The notes under the pieces were generated by a model. It worked only from the letters and a program-made list of their open reading frames with translations, made no database searches and was not told the DNA's origin. DNA of 64,000 nt from Rhipidocladum racemiflorum (lineage: Eukaryota; Streptophyta; Magnoliopsida; Poales; Poaceae), in NCBI GenBank assembly GCA_036346355.1, contig CM070572.1, positions 43,251,944 to 43,315,943 on the forward strand, read 5' to 3'. Below, in pieces: positions 45,593 through 57,200 of this stretch. The stretch's first letter is position 1. Every line of letters begins with the position of its first letter. The translations under genes were made by a program, and so were the position numbers.

Positions 45593-48101
45593 GTACCTGG
45601 CCTCACTCGTACGCCTCCCGCATACAACTTACACAAAGGGTGTAGTTGACCTCCCGAGGTCCCACAGTGCGTTATTAGCAACTTAGTCAACTAGGTCCGT
45701 CCCATTACAGACATGTGGTTGCACGTTAGACCCAGTTCAAAGGCTTGCAAGGTGAAGTCCTTAGGGTGACCAGGGCAAGACTACCCGAAGAACCAAATCA
45801 TCATCCCCAATGCCACAACTGGCCCACCTGATCATTCTTGCCACATGCCCCGGTCAAAAACTATTTATCAAAACCCCAGTTGATTACCATGCACCACGTG
45901 CCATCAACATCACATGATACCTTTCCAAACAGGTTCAATATATCATTAAGTCAATATTAACATTTGATTGTCCAAAATCATGTCATGAGCACGTAGCAGG
46001 TCTAAGCAGTATACTACAACGATCTAAACCCATGTTGGAAATTTTAGTAATGTCCAACTAGTAATCCACAACTAGGGTGACAAGGGGTCATGGCACATAT
46101 TTAAGTAATCAAGGTGTCATACAGCAAATTGGTATTTATCTAATTCCCCATATTTAAATAAAGTATTTTCTAATTGAACTAGCATGCAATAAGTTAAATC
46201 AAAATAAGTTTCAAAATAGGATCAACATGGTCAAAGCACAACTTACCTTCAAAAAGTACTTGTTCTTGGTCTTGAGTTGGATCCTGAGTCAATACTTCTC
46301 CTTCGAATCCTTCCCATGACTTCAACGTCTACTCGTAAAGCGTGCAAATAGCAATACACAAATAAACAATAGGCAAAAAGTGCCCAAACATCCAAATAAA
46401 ATCCATAAATAGAGAGAACATAATTTTATGAATTTTTAGGAACTGGAATCGTTCAAATCGGAGTTAAAATGCAAAAGTTATAGCATTTTGAAGTTTAATT
46501 AATCAATTAAATAATTTTACAGAGAAAAACTTTAGTCCAAAAATTAAATAAAATGCATAATTAGGTAGATCTCAATTTTATACAAATTTAGAAATTTGAA
46601 TCACTAAAATCGGAGTTGAAACGCAAAAGTTATAAGCGTTTGAAATTTGAATCAAAATCTGAAATCATTATTTCGAATTAATAAATCATTTTCTTTTTCG
46701 GAAAATCATTTATTGCGTCATGGGTGACACGTGTCGGCTCTCGATTGGTCGGTGGCGTCGGTACCGGCTCCACGGACTCGGCGCCGCAGTGCGGCTCGGT
46801 CCACCGTGGACCTTGGCCCACGGCCGTCGGCCGACACGCGAGTCCCACCCGTCGATGGAGTCACGTGCGCGGTCGACTCTCGGGCGAGACATCGACATGC
46901 GGGCCCGCATGTCGATGTGACGCGCGATCACGCCAGGTTCGGCCACGCACGCGGGCGACTGGCCGCTGACTCAACGCACGGCGCGACGGAGGCTACGTGG
47001 CATGATCACGGCCGTTGGATCTAGATCCAACGGTCTAGATCTACCCTAAGTTAACGCAGTTTCCAGCACGTGGCGATCGTGGGCCGTTGGATCTTGATCC
47101 AACGGTCCAGATCCGATCTGGTTTTCCAAAGTTTCGGGGAAACGTGGACTCATCGTGATCATCCGATGAAGATCCAACGGTGCACGGAGCTCGTGGACGG
47201 AGATGAAGTCACGGCAGGGCTGGGTTGCCCGCGCTAGGGAAGATGACCACGGGCGCGGCGCTACGGGCGTTCTCCGGCGTGATCGAGATGTCCCGCAGGT
47301 GCGCCTTATCTTGGGGGTTCCGAACCTGGGCTCCAACACGGCGGACAAGGGCTATCGGTCTTGGAGAAGACGAGAAACCGTGAGCGGCTCCGCCCAACCC
47401 CGAGCAATCGGCACGGCTTGAGCTCTATTAGCTAGGGCAAAGCGGGCGCATGGAAGAGGGCAACCTCGGGGGCGGTCAGGGCCTTAAATAGCCTAGGCAT
47501 GCGTCGCGAGCCGGAACCCTAACGAACCCGGCGGAGGCGCGGCGCGATCGGATCGGACTTCAGCGGAGACGACGACCAGCGGCCGTGCGTGTCCGATCAA
47601 CGGCCACGATTGCGGCGCGCCGCGGGTCCGAGCCGGACCGTCGAAAGCGATCACGCGCCCAATCCTCAGTTGGATCTCGATCCAACCAGCGGTTGGGATC
47701 GACAGGTTTAAATTTGGTTCGGTCGAGTCACGTGGCTCTGCCTGACTCGAGTCCGACTCGGGTTCCGACTCGGTCGGATGAATAGTACTTGACCCAACTC
47801 GAATTTCCAGCGATTTAATAATTAAAATAATTCCCAGTAATTCATTTAATTCATTAAAAATAGCAAAATACTCAGAAAAATTCCAGAAAAATTCTGGAAA
47901 ATATTTTGGACCATTTTGGACTCAAATAAAATATTTCCAACAAAATTTTATTTTCAAAGTTTAATTCTTTAATTATTTCAATATGGAATAAATTCAAATA
48001 AATTCCAAATAAATCCAAATAAATTCCAGAAAATTCCAAAAATTCACCAAAGTGCCAAATCACACATAGATTTAAGAAAAGCAAAATTTTGGGGTGTTAC
48101 A
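45593..48101 (-). repeat. Right part of the interrupted solo LTR
   Basis: Minus-strand continuation of the LTR piece at 33437-34315. Read in reverse it matches the start and middle of the neighbouring LTRs, but its GC-rich block (46730-47780) is much more diverged, as expected for an older insertion. Confidence 0.9.
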
Positions 48102-48475
48102 ATCTAGCTTATCGAGCTGGTACAATATTTGATATCAGTCGGTAAACTGGTCAAATTAAAAAAAATTCAAAAAAAATTTATGTGACATAAATTGATCGAT
48201 AATCAGTGAATATCGAGCGATTTTTGATGAATATCGTCGATAATCACTCAAAAAATTGGACGCCAAAAGAATCAAACATGTCGGCCAATTATTGGTCGAT
48301 CGACCGATAATCGGTGAATATCGACTGATTTTCAATTTTTTCTGATTTATTTGTAAAAGTTTGATTTTGAAACTCTTTGAATTTTGATAATTTTTGAGCG
48401 ATTTTTTACAAAAATCGCTACCGGGCTGGGGGCGAATTCCAAGGTGATTTTGGTAATGTGAACCCTGGGGAGACC

Positions 48476-48998
48476 TCTACTGCCTACAGGGATGAGTTCT
48501 TCTTGAGTTGTTGTACATTACTATAGCTCCATTTTGATGTAAGACGGTTACCTTTTAGTTTTGTATAGCATGTGATCTTGTCAACCACATCTTCAAATGC
48601 TATAGTTTCTCTAGACATGTTTGTTATATACTAAAACATCCTTCCATTCCAGTCTTATGCTATGCAATAGAACAATAATACTATTTTGTACATGTTTTAG
48701 TTACTGTTTTATAAGCAATAAGGCCGTATCTTCAAGCTAGTATTTCGAGTGTGAAATTGTCTCTATATTGATGTTTCACTGCTTCTGTGCAAATTTTATG
48801 CATGGCCAAAAACTGTCAGCCATAGTGCTCCCAAGTTGCCTCTGATTTAGGGAATTCCCTAAGTACAATTTTCCAAAATTCATGTTTTTTTTTTTATAAA
48901 AAGCATTCATCTATGTTATTAACTTTGATTTATGATTTGATTCTAATAAATTTATTGGTTTTCGCTTGATTGGAGGCACAGTCGCACAAGTATTTGAG
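48476..48998. other. PIF/Harbinger element, non-coding part before ORF1
   Basis: Continues the host element after the hAT TSD. AT-rich; no gene or terminal repeat of its own. Confidence 0.5.
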
Positions 48999-49960
48999 AT
49001 GGGTGATAATGATGATTAGAATGACGAACACACTAGGATAGTATGTGAGATTTTTGCTAAACAAGTAGCTGCTGGAGATGCCAAAATACACACTTGAACA
49101 ATCCTTGCTAAACAAGTAGTGTTGGAGATGCCAAAATACACACTTGAACAATCTTGGATATAACAATGTCATTGAAAAATTTGCAGAGAAAACTGGAGGA
49201 AATTACAACAAAAGAGACAGGCTTAGGTTGGGATCATCAAAAGCAGACAATTAAGGCAACCTTTGAGCGGTGGAAGAAATTAAGAAATGTAAGTTACTCG
49301 CTATCCCTTCTTTCATGCATTCATGTACACTCCTAGCTATCTATATTATTTATCAAAGTTAACGTGTTACATTGGTGTTGGCAGGAATATAAAGGATGTG
49401 ACAAATTTGAGAAGGTTGGACTTCAAATTATGGACTTGTTGTCTAAGATGTTTGAAGACATTCGCAACACTGGGGAGGACCATTGGTCACTTGCAATGGA
49501 AAGCTTGCCTCAAAGTCCTGTGCATGCATCCACACCTATTGATGTTGAAGGACACAAAGGTGACAAAAATGACAAAGACGATAGAGATCAAGAAGATGAG
49601 TCACCAATTATTAGTAAAGGGAAGAGAAGGTGTGGTCCTAGCAATGATAAGGGAAATAAACTAAAGAGTGGATCTGCGGTCATTCAAGACCAAGTGAAAC
49701 AAATTGTTGAGTTGAATGAGATGTCATATTCATCTTTTGAAGCATTTGCACAAAAAAGAGAGCAAGGCTCAATATGTAGCATCAAGGATGTCATGACATT
49801 GGTCGAAGAGTGCAATGCTGTGACTGGGACTAATGAGCACTTCATTGCATCTAGAATTGTCATAAAGAAGGAGCAAAGGGAAATGTTTATGACATTGCAC
49901 ACTAGTGAAGCACGATTTGATTGGCTCAAAAGGAAGTATGATGCCAAGTATGGCATATAG
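48999..49960 (+). pseudogene. Harbinger ORF1, Myb/SANT-like DNA-binding protein, broken
   Basis: In PIF/Harbinger elements ORF1 is a Myb/SANT-type protein that helps transposase reach DNA and the nucleus (family knowledge). ATG 48999 begins MGDNDD, then TAG at 49017 where the domain normally has Trp, then NDEHTRIVCEIFAKQ. A 51/50-bp tandem duplication (49054-49154) shifts the frame. The domain resumes as TGLGWDHQKQTIKATFERW, has a GT/AG intron at 49289-49384, and continues EYKGCDKFEKVGL, FEDIRNTGEDHWS and a charged low-complexity region to TAG at 49958. The C-terminal exon (49385-49960) is open throughout. Product would be truncated; probably non-functional. Confidence 0.78.
49054..49154 (+). 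repeat. 51-bp tandem duplication inside ORF1
   Basis: Copies 49054-49104 and 49105-49154 both begin TTGCTAAACAAGTAG and contain GGAGATGCCAAAATACAC. The second is one base shorter, which breaks the frame. Confidence 0.9.
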
Positions 49961-50804
49961 AAATTGAGTTGTAACCTTAAAATGTTTACGAAGGCATTCC
50001 TATAAGTAATTTTGCCTTCTATGCCTTAGCTATATTTTATTTTAATTTGATTGTAAGACTTTATTTGTAATGGAAGACATTAATTGTCTGTTTATGCACT
50101 GTCATATCAATGTGATACTAGTCATTTGTCTCATTTGTGTTGGTGACTACTAGTATTGTCATTACCATTTGTGTTGGCATATTATATTATTGTCACTACC
50201 AATTGTCTAATGTATGTGCGCTTTGTGCTAGATTATTCGTTAGCATTTTTGTACTACTCTATTTCAGGCTAGTTAATTTCACCCCTAATTTGATGGTCTA
50301 GACTCTAGAGTTTGCACCTCCTGGTAAGAGTTGTTTTGCTCAATTACTAGTCAAATTTAAATGGTCTCTGGGGAATCGCACGGTTTGTGTTATGAAGTAT
50401 CTTGCATGCAATTATATTTAGATATTTATTTGTTAGTTTGGATAATTAGTTTCAGAGATTAATCGTTTGTCTTACTAATCCTCTCTATATATTCAGATAA
50501 TTCGGCGAATGCCACCTGATTCGACTTAAGTTTGTAGATTTGTTTAATGTAGCTAGATGCTTGTGAAAAAATTGTAAAAATAAACTCCACCAATTTGTGT
50601 ACAAATACAAAGGAGTAACACATAAATACAATTGAAGTATTACAACTAGGGGTAGCAATGTCTATTTGCCTCCAATCCCCACCTTTATGATTCTTGGAGC
50701 CAACCTGCTAGACAAATGTTTTCCTGGGGTAGCTCCAGATTCTCAAAGAATCTGGAGCAGAAGTTGAAAAATAAGAATCTAGAGCTCTACCAAACAAGCA
50801 ATAA

Positions 50805-52336
50805 CTTTGTATAGAAATTTGTCACTTAAAGAATTTTCTCGACCATTTTCCACTCCAAAGTCTAAAACAGTTAAGACTTACCACTCTAACATTGTTTCAA
50901 TAATGGTTTTCTACTTTTACTTAGAATTCAAGTGTGAAAAGGCTAAATATCCCCTTCTATTCTTCTCATATCCTCGAGCCTTATATTCTTCTTCTATGGT
51001 TCTACCTCACTCTCCTCTATTTGTTCCAACTTTGGTTGTTGTGGATGTCCCACTACTCCAATCCACCTTCGCAAGGCCTTCTGAAGCAACCTCTTTCCAA
51101 ACCAAGGCCATTGGTTGCTTCGTCTTCTTCCATCGATGCTCACCACCGCATAGCTGATAGGCAAAGTCATCGAAGGGCATCTCCATCAAGGGCGTATGCA
51201 GTATATGAACATAGGTGTACAAATATACACCCAAAATGTTTGACCAAAATCTAGTATACATTAAGTATATTATGTGTATATATTAGTAAGTAGGCTTAAA
51301 AATATGTATTTCAGCCATAAAGTCAATTTTAGCCCATCCCACCCACTCCCTCTCCCAATCTTCCCTGCGCAGCCAAATAACCAAGGTCCAGTCTTCCTCT
51401 ATTCCTCAAGTTCAACACCCATTTCTCTCTCTATTTTGCATGCCCCACGCTCTCTTGCTTTCTTTGTATGGCCAAACAAGCAAGCAACGACAACAAAGAA
51501 CAATGCATAAGAGGTCATGGGGCTCGTGCAAGCTAGCAGGGAGCAGGGTAGCAGAGGAGTGCCAAGTAGCCACCGGCACTGGAGATTTGGCGAAGGAGGC
51601 AGGGTACACCGTGGCACGTGGTAGGACATCCCTGACCCTTGTGGCCATGGCAAGCACATACTCGAGAATGGAGTGTGCGACACCAGCGAGGTCAACAGGT
51701 CAGAGCGACGGTATCCCGTGGGGCAGGGAGCAATGTGCAGCGTGTTGCAGGACAGTCCAGTGGTCGCAACGAGTATCGAGCCAGGGATGGGAGGTGCGAC
51801 CTCAGCGATGACCAACGGGTCAGGACACCGACACCCTACAAGACAGGAAGCGGTGCTAAAACAACAAACGATAGCTAAGCATCGGCATCGGCAACCACAT
51901 ATGTGAATTTCATTCTTGATTCTAATATGAAATCTCCAATTCATAAATCTATCAATGTTACGTTGATTGTAACGGTGAATAGTGATTTTTGAGATGTAGC
52001 ATGTAGAGCATTCAAAAATGAAGAGAAAGCACGTAGATTTTAAACCCCCAATTTACAAATCCATAAATTATTCTAGGTTTTGTCTCTAGTAAGAATAATT
52101 TGTATTTTGTATTTTTGCTATTGTGAACTTTTATGTTTTACATTGAATAATATTTTTTGTAACTGCGAACACCCATTCTAAAAATCCTAGATCCGCCACT
52201 GATCTCTGTTCGCTGCCACTGACACCGAGCCTCTTCCTTCCTCGCCAACCGCATAGCTAAAAAATATTGTTATTTTACACAACTAATTACTTACAAACCT
52301 AATTAATCTGGTCGTTAAGTTATCTATCAAAATAAT
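50805..52336. other. Intergenic, no gene seen
   Basis: Contains short open frames only. A stretch at about 51190-52200 runs from GGGCGTATGCAG to CTAGATCCGCCAC and may be an old repeat, but its ends were not confirmed. Confidence 0.4.
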
Positions 52337-53155
52337 AAGTGCTACTTTACATAGCTAATTACTTACAATCTAATTAATCTACTCATTAAATCATATTTTT
52401 ATATTTTATTTTAAATAAAAAATACCTGTAAAGTCGTGACGCTTTTCTTCCTGCTCCTGCCCTCTTCTTTCTCTTCTCCTTATCTCCCTCTTCTTCTTCT
52501 TCCCCTCTCCCCCCCTCTTCTTCTTCTTCTTCTTCTCTTCCTTTTTCCCCTCTCCCTCTTCTTTCTTTCTTTTCTGCTCGCTCGGTTCGGTTCTGGTCAG
52601 GGCACCACGCGAGATTTGAAATAGTGACAGAGAGGTGACCGTTTGGTTTTCACCTTTGTCATCATTTCCTCTGTCGTACTTTTGTTATTTTTTAATTAGT
52701 ATATTATTTTTGTACTTTTTCATTAAAATATTATTATTTAAAAAAATTCCATTGCTAACTTCAATTGTCGTACTATCAACGGAATTGCACGCGTGTAGTG
52801 CCTTTTGACACTTCAAACAAATAACCCAACAAAAGAAAGAAAAACTACTTATTTTCCCCGTCACATGTACCATCATGACAGCCAGAAAAGAGAGAAAGAG
52901 ACACACAAATCGCTGTTCCATCAGATAGATTTCCAGGATTCACTCCTCCACAAGTGCTACTTTACATAGGTAATTACTTACAATCTAATTAATCTACTCA
53001 CTAAATCATATTTTAATTTAAATAAAAAATACCCGTAAAGTTATGACGTTTTTCTTCCTCTTCCTGCCCTCTTCTTTCTCTTCTCCTCATCTCCCTCATT
53101 TTCTTCCCCTCCCTCCCTCTTCTTCTTCCTCTCTTCCTCTTTCCCCTCTCCCTCT

Positions 53156-53193
<38 letters not shown>

Positions 53194-53615
53194 TTTTCTG
53201 CTCGCTCGGTTCGGTTCTGACCAGAGCACCACGCGGGATTTATACTCATCTCTCCGTCGCCATTTGAAATAACGACAGAGAGGTGACCATTTGATTTTCA
53301 CCCTCTGTCGTTATTTGCTTTGTCGCCATTTCAAATGACAATTATAGAGGGGTATTTCTGTTATTTTTTAATTAGTATATTATTTCTATAATTTTTTTAT
53401 TAAAATATTATTATTTAAAAAATTCTATTGCTACCTTCAATTGGCGTAATACCAATGTATTTGCACGCGTGTAGTGCCTTTTGACATTTCAAACAAATAA
53501 CCCAACAAAAAAAACTATTTATTTTCCCCCTCACATGTACCATCATGATAGCCAGAAAAGAGAGAGATACACAAATCGCTGTTCCATCAGATAGATTTCC
53601 AGGATCCACTCCTCC
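52337..53615. repeat. Tandem duplication, ~615-bp and ~664-bp units
   Basis: Unit 1 (52337-52951) and unit 2 (52952-53615) both begin AAGTGCTACTTTACATAG and end CAGATAGATTTCCAGGAT(T/C)CACTCCTCC. Both carry a long CT-rich tract (about 52437-52580 and 53047-53200), a CTCGCTCGGTTCGGTTCTG motif and a TTGCACGCGTGTAGTGCC motif. Unit 2 has an expanded (CTTT)n run. It lies ~500 bp upstream of the next gene. Confidence 0.88.
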
Positions 53616-53814
53616 GGAACCTTACAGAGAACTAGTCAAATCCAAAAATTAAAAACAGAAAATCAGATAAACAAATAAAAAAGAAAAGCAGAAAAGAGGG
53701 GAAAAAAATCATCAGAAATCCAACTGCAGCTGCAGCCAGCGAGTGGGAATGGGATACCCCGCCTGGGCAGCGAGTGCGTTTGGCCCCCACCGGCGCCTTG
53801 TATTTTCCCGAAAA

Positions 53815-53824
53815 CTATATATAC
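53815..53824 (+). promoter_or_regulatory. TATA box of the 54.1-kb gene
   Basis: CTATATATAC, followed by C-rich sequence and then the ATG at 54120, gives a plausible leader of ~270 bases. Confidence 0.6.
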
Positions 53825-53911
53825 CTCCCCGCTCCTCCCCGGCCTTGGCGGCTCGGCCTTTCCCTTTCCTCCCCCACCCCCACCCCCACCCACCTCCTCC
53901 CCAAGCCCTAG

Positions 53912-53968
53912 ATGTACCCCTCCCCTCCCCGCGCCTCCTCGCGCCGCCCCGCCGCCGCCCCGCCCTGA
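53912..53968 (+). CDS. Upstream ORF in the probable 5' leader
   Basis: ATG at 53912 opens an 18-codon frame rich in Pro, Arg and Ala (starts MYPSPPRAS), ending at TGA 53966-53968, ~150 bases before the main ATG. If the TATA box at 53815 is used it lies in the mRNA and could lower translation of the main ORF. Its composition follows the local C-rich DNA, so conservation is doubtful. Confidence 0.4.
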   Translation: MYPSPPRASSRRPAAAPP

Positions 53969-54119
53969 TCCCGCCAGATCTCGCGCGAATCCGCGCCCCC
54001 GGCGCCCCTCGCGCGCCGATTCGGCGCTCCCTCGGCCGGAATCGGCGCCGATTTGGGGGAGTTTTGGTGGTGAGTCGTTGTTTTTAGCGGCGTTAGCGGC
54101 GGGGCTTTCGGGGCGGCGG

Positions 54120-54267
54120 ATGGATGCAGTTGAGCTGCCGCTGCCGGCGAAGGTGGATTTCGGGAAGATTCTGACTTCGGCGGCGGCGGAGGGGGTGGAC
54201 GGAGGCGGCGGTGCCGGGGGCGGGGAGGTCTTGAGGCGCTGCGCTGATGTGGATCGCCGGCACGGCG
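54120..54267 (+). CDS. Exon 1 of the 673-residue protein gene
   Basis: GC-rich, encodes MDAVELPLPAKVDFGKILT and a Gly-rich run, ending RRHG plus one base at donor GGCG|GTATAA. Typical grass first exon. Confidence 0.85.
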
Positions 54268-57200
54268 GTATAATCTCTTTTTGCTCCCTTCGGTTTGTTT
54301 GGTCGTGTTGTCTGCGGGTTGGAGTTTTGTTCGTGCGATGGGGAAATAGGGTATGATTTGAATTATTGGAGTTTTGGGAGTCATTTTGACTTCTTATTGG
54401 CTTGTTTTTGGTGTAATTTGGGTAAATTTTGGTTCTTGTTGATATTAGCGGGGATGTTGGAGTGATTTGTTGGGGGTAGTAAGTAATTTCCATTTTGTTA
54501 GAGATGCGTATTGCGGCTGAGACGTTGGGAGGACGCGGTTTCTGTTTTGTGCCTGGATTGGTTTCTGTGTTGCACGGATGGATCGTGCTCCGCAGGGCAG
54601 AGAGTACCGGGAGATGTTTGGTGCTGGTTTTGTGGTATAACGATTGACTTAGTGATGAATACTTTTGATATAATTTTCTTTTTTTGGTTCTGGTGGGTTT
54701 AATTGGCCTGAGTGTTGGTGCATGGGTGCCCAATTTCTGGGTGAGGGCTCACGATTTCTTGCTGTAGGCATATAGAACATTCTGGTAAGGTGCTGAATTG
54801 CGATATGAGAAGTCAGGTGGATGGGTTCTGTGACTCATCGCTGCGCATGTGTGAGCTCTCTCCTTGAGGAGGTTTGTGATTGAGGTGTTGGTTTCATTGG
54901 ATTGGTATGTGGTGCTTCTTACCTTTGGTGACCTGTAATTGTTTGCAATGGGTTGTGCAGTGCTTCCTGTTTTTAGGATCTGTACATGTTAACGGCGTGC
55001 TGTGTAGCATTTCCTGTTTTTGGTGACCTGTAATTGTTTGCAATGGGTTATGCAGTGCTTCCTTTTTTTAGGATCTGTACATGTTAACGACGTGCTGTGT
55101 AGCATTTCCTGTTTTTGGTGACCAGTAATTGCCCTTTTGGATTGTGGATTGTGGCAGCGGTTATATGGTACTTATGGTAGAGAAATAAAATCTTTCATCC
55201 TTGCTATTGATCCCTTTGTCCCCTGTGAATTTTTCTTGTAGTTTTCATTGTTGAATTGTCTTAACCTTCTAGGTTGATTTGTATGGTTTTGTGCAGTTTT
55301 TGCCATGGAATTTTTTGTCAGCATGAACCATGCCTTCTTTACTTTTAGATGTGAATTTTAGTAGTGAGTTGGTAAATTTCTTGCCAAATGTGTTTTTTTT
55401 GGTGAACAGATTTACAGTTGTTCTGTTCTTACATCTGTTTCCTTTTTTAGTTTTGATTGAGTAGCTGTGATCAGCTTACTGCTATTTCTTGTCTCTTGAT
55501 GAATGTGCTGCTTTGTTATTTCCTTTGAGCAAGAATTCAGTTGTAAATGTTGAAATCAAGAAAAAAAATTGTAATTTAACTGTGATTACTCGTTCTTTGT
55601 TGTACAAATCACATTGTCAGAGGGTTGACCATCAAATGGCAACACCTCGTGCTGTAAGACTTTATTGGCTTATTATATGCCTTTTAGCTGCTGAACTTAG
55701 TAATGCACTTGACGCTAGTGGATTAATTTGTCTTAAGCCAAATGATCAACACAAGAAAAACAAAAAACGACAATGTGATTTTTTTACTTAAAGTTTTAAT
55801 AGGTGAACATAAAATTTTAATAGGTCTTTTACTTCCCTTTTAATTTTTAATTGGTCTTTCATGTTTTTACCTTTTCTGGTGTGAGCTTCATGCTTCTGCT
55901 AAATGACAAGTTGCAAAATGCAGCCGATGTACCTCGCGAAATTTCGGATCTCGGACCCCTCCGAATTTCATAATCCCGGCGAAATTAGGAAAACCATAGA
56001 AAAATTCAAAGTGCTACAGTAACCTAAAATCTCGGCGAGATCTCGGTATATTTGACCAAAATCTCAGTAAATTTGACCGAGATTTGAACAAAATTTGACC
56101 TAATTTGACCGGATTTTGGCTGGATTGGATTCTTCACGTCGTTTTACATGTGGGACAGTTGGTAGATCATAATTCCGGTGAAATTAACAAAACCCTAAAA
56201 AATTCAAAGGGCAACAGCACCTAAAATTTCGCCGAGATCTCGGCATTTTGGACTGAAATTTCGGTATTTTGAACCGAAATCTCGGTTAAAAAATTATCAG
56301 ATTCAAATTTTCCTTTTTATATTTCGTTCGGATTTCGTCCGAAAAAACGAGATTTTGCCGAAATTTCGGATTTCGGAGAGTGCCGAGATGAAACCCTAAA
56401 ACGAAATTTGAAACCTTGGTTGTGTAGAGTTTTTATTTATATGAAGCCTTGTGTTAGTTATGGTAAGATTCTCATTCGGGGCTTTCAGATAAGAGTAATA
56501 TGGTGAAGCTAGAGTAATATCCAAGCTTGTGAACCTTGTAATTACTGGTGTACTTGTTAGCTTCCACATCTCTTTGGGGCTTGGATATTGCATTGCTGTT
56601 CCCTTTTTTCATGAAATTAGGACCCGTTTGGAATGCAGGAATTTCATATGATTTTTGTGTGATTTTCATAGAAAAGTAGAAAACAGTTCGATTCCCACAG
56701 GATTCGGGAAAATTCCCGCATTCCAAACAGGGAATTGATAATTTGATATCTTGTAGCCAGGGGCGGAGCAAGCCCAGGCTCAAGCCCCAGGCTGGGCTAA
56801 CTGATCTTAAATTAAATCTCTATTTTTAATAACTTTTTAATAGTTTTTTTAAATAATTAATAGGCTTTCGGTACTAGGCCCCGGGCTGCAGCACGGGCAG
56901 CCCGGGGCCTGTATCCGCCCCTGCTTGTAGCCGTCATGCACTTCTTGATATCCTTCCTTTAAAGTTACTGAATAATTTGTTTTGTTCCCTGGGAAAGTTT
57001 CTGTTGTCATATAGGAAGTATTTTTGCCATGTTGTCATCTGCCAAAAGGTTTTATGTTCTGCATGCTTAATTTTTGGCAACTGATTTACTGATCCATCAA
57101 AAACATGTATGGGCAGATGTGAAGCAGCACAATCAGAATGCAGAAAGCAGTTCATCTTATAGAAGTAAAAGGACTTCTTCGGAAGTCTCTATTCAGAAAT

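Larger units (their letters stand above)
33437..48101 (-). mobile_element. Solo LTR of a Tekay-like family, minus orientation, interrupted
   Basis: Read on the minus strand the LTR starts TGTAACA at 48101 and ends GGTCCCGACA at 33437. It is split by a retrotransposon between 34315 and 45593. TSD ATCTA (33432-33436 and 48102-48106) matches perfectly. The two pieces total about 3.39 kb, the same length and sequence family as the LTRs of the inserted element. There is no internal region, so it is a solo LTR from recombination. Confidence 0.92.
33389..48467. mobile_element. hAT-type MITE interrupted by retrotransposons
   Basis: Left end CAAGGTTCACATTACC and right end GGTAATGTGAACCCTG are inverted repeats, with a perfect 8-bp TSD GGGAGACC (33381-33388 and 48468-48475). 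Its own sequence is 33389-33436 plus 48107-48467. The interior has GATAATC/GATTATC words like the hAT MITE at 30651-31035. Confidence 0.9.
32322..50801. mobile_element. PIF/Harbinger element (ORF1 only), outermost level of a four-level nest
   Basis: Left terminus GGTCTTGTTTGGTAAGCTCC and right terminus GAGCTCTACCAAACAAGCAA are inverted and of the TGTTTGG type. TAA flanks both sides (32319-32321 and 50802-50804). Without nested insertions it is about 3.4 kb (32322-33388 and 48476-50801). It holds a Myb/SANT-like ORF1 near the right end. No DDE transposase similarity is visible, so it would depend on a transposase from elsewhere. Confidence 0.82.
54268..57116 (+). other. Intron 1 of the 673-residue protein gene
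   Basis: 2.85 kb. It holds a 95-bp tandem duplication (54928-55022 and 55023-55117, units starting GTGACCTGTAATTG, plus a partial third copy), the GAGATTTCGG repeat and two MITEs listed separately. The short open frame at 55489-55791 has no support. Confidence 0.75.

Noticed and set aside
51190..52205. Possible transposon between GGGCGTATGCAG and CTAGATCCGCCAC
   Set aside because: No inverted termini or TSD could be confirmed by eye.
52436..53301. Pro/Leu/Phe-rich and Lys/Arg/Glu-rich frames on opposite strands
   Set aside because: Direct product of the CT-rich tracts in the tandem duplication.
53663..54733. 356-residue open frame on the minus strand
   Set aside because: It runs antisense through the promoter, exon 1 and intron 1 of the plus-strand gene, has low-complexity composition from C/G-rich DNA, and shows no domain or splice support.
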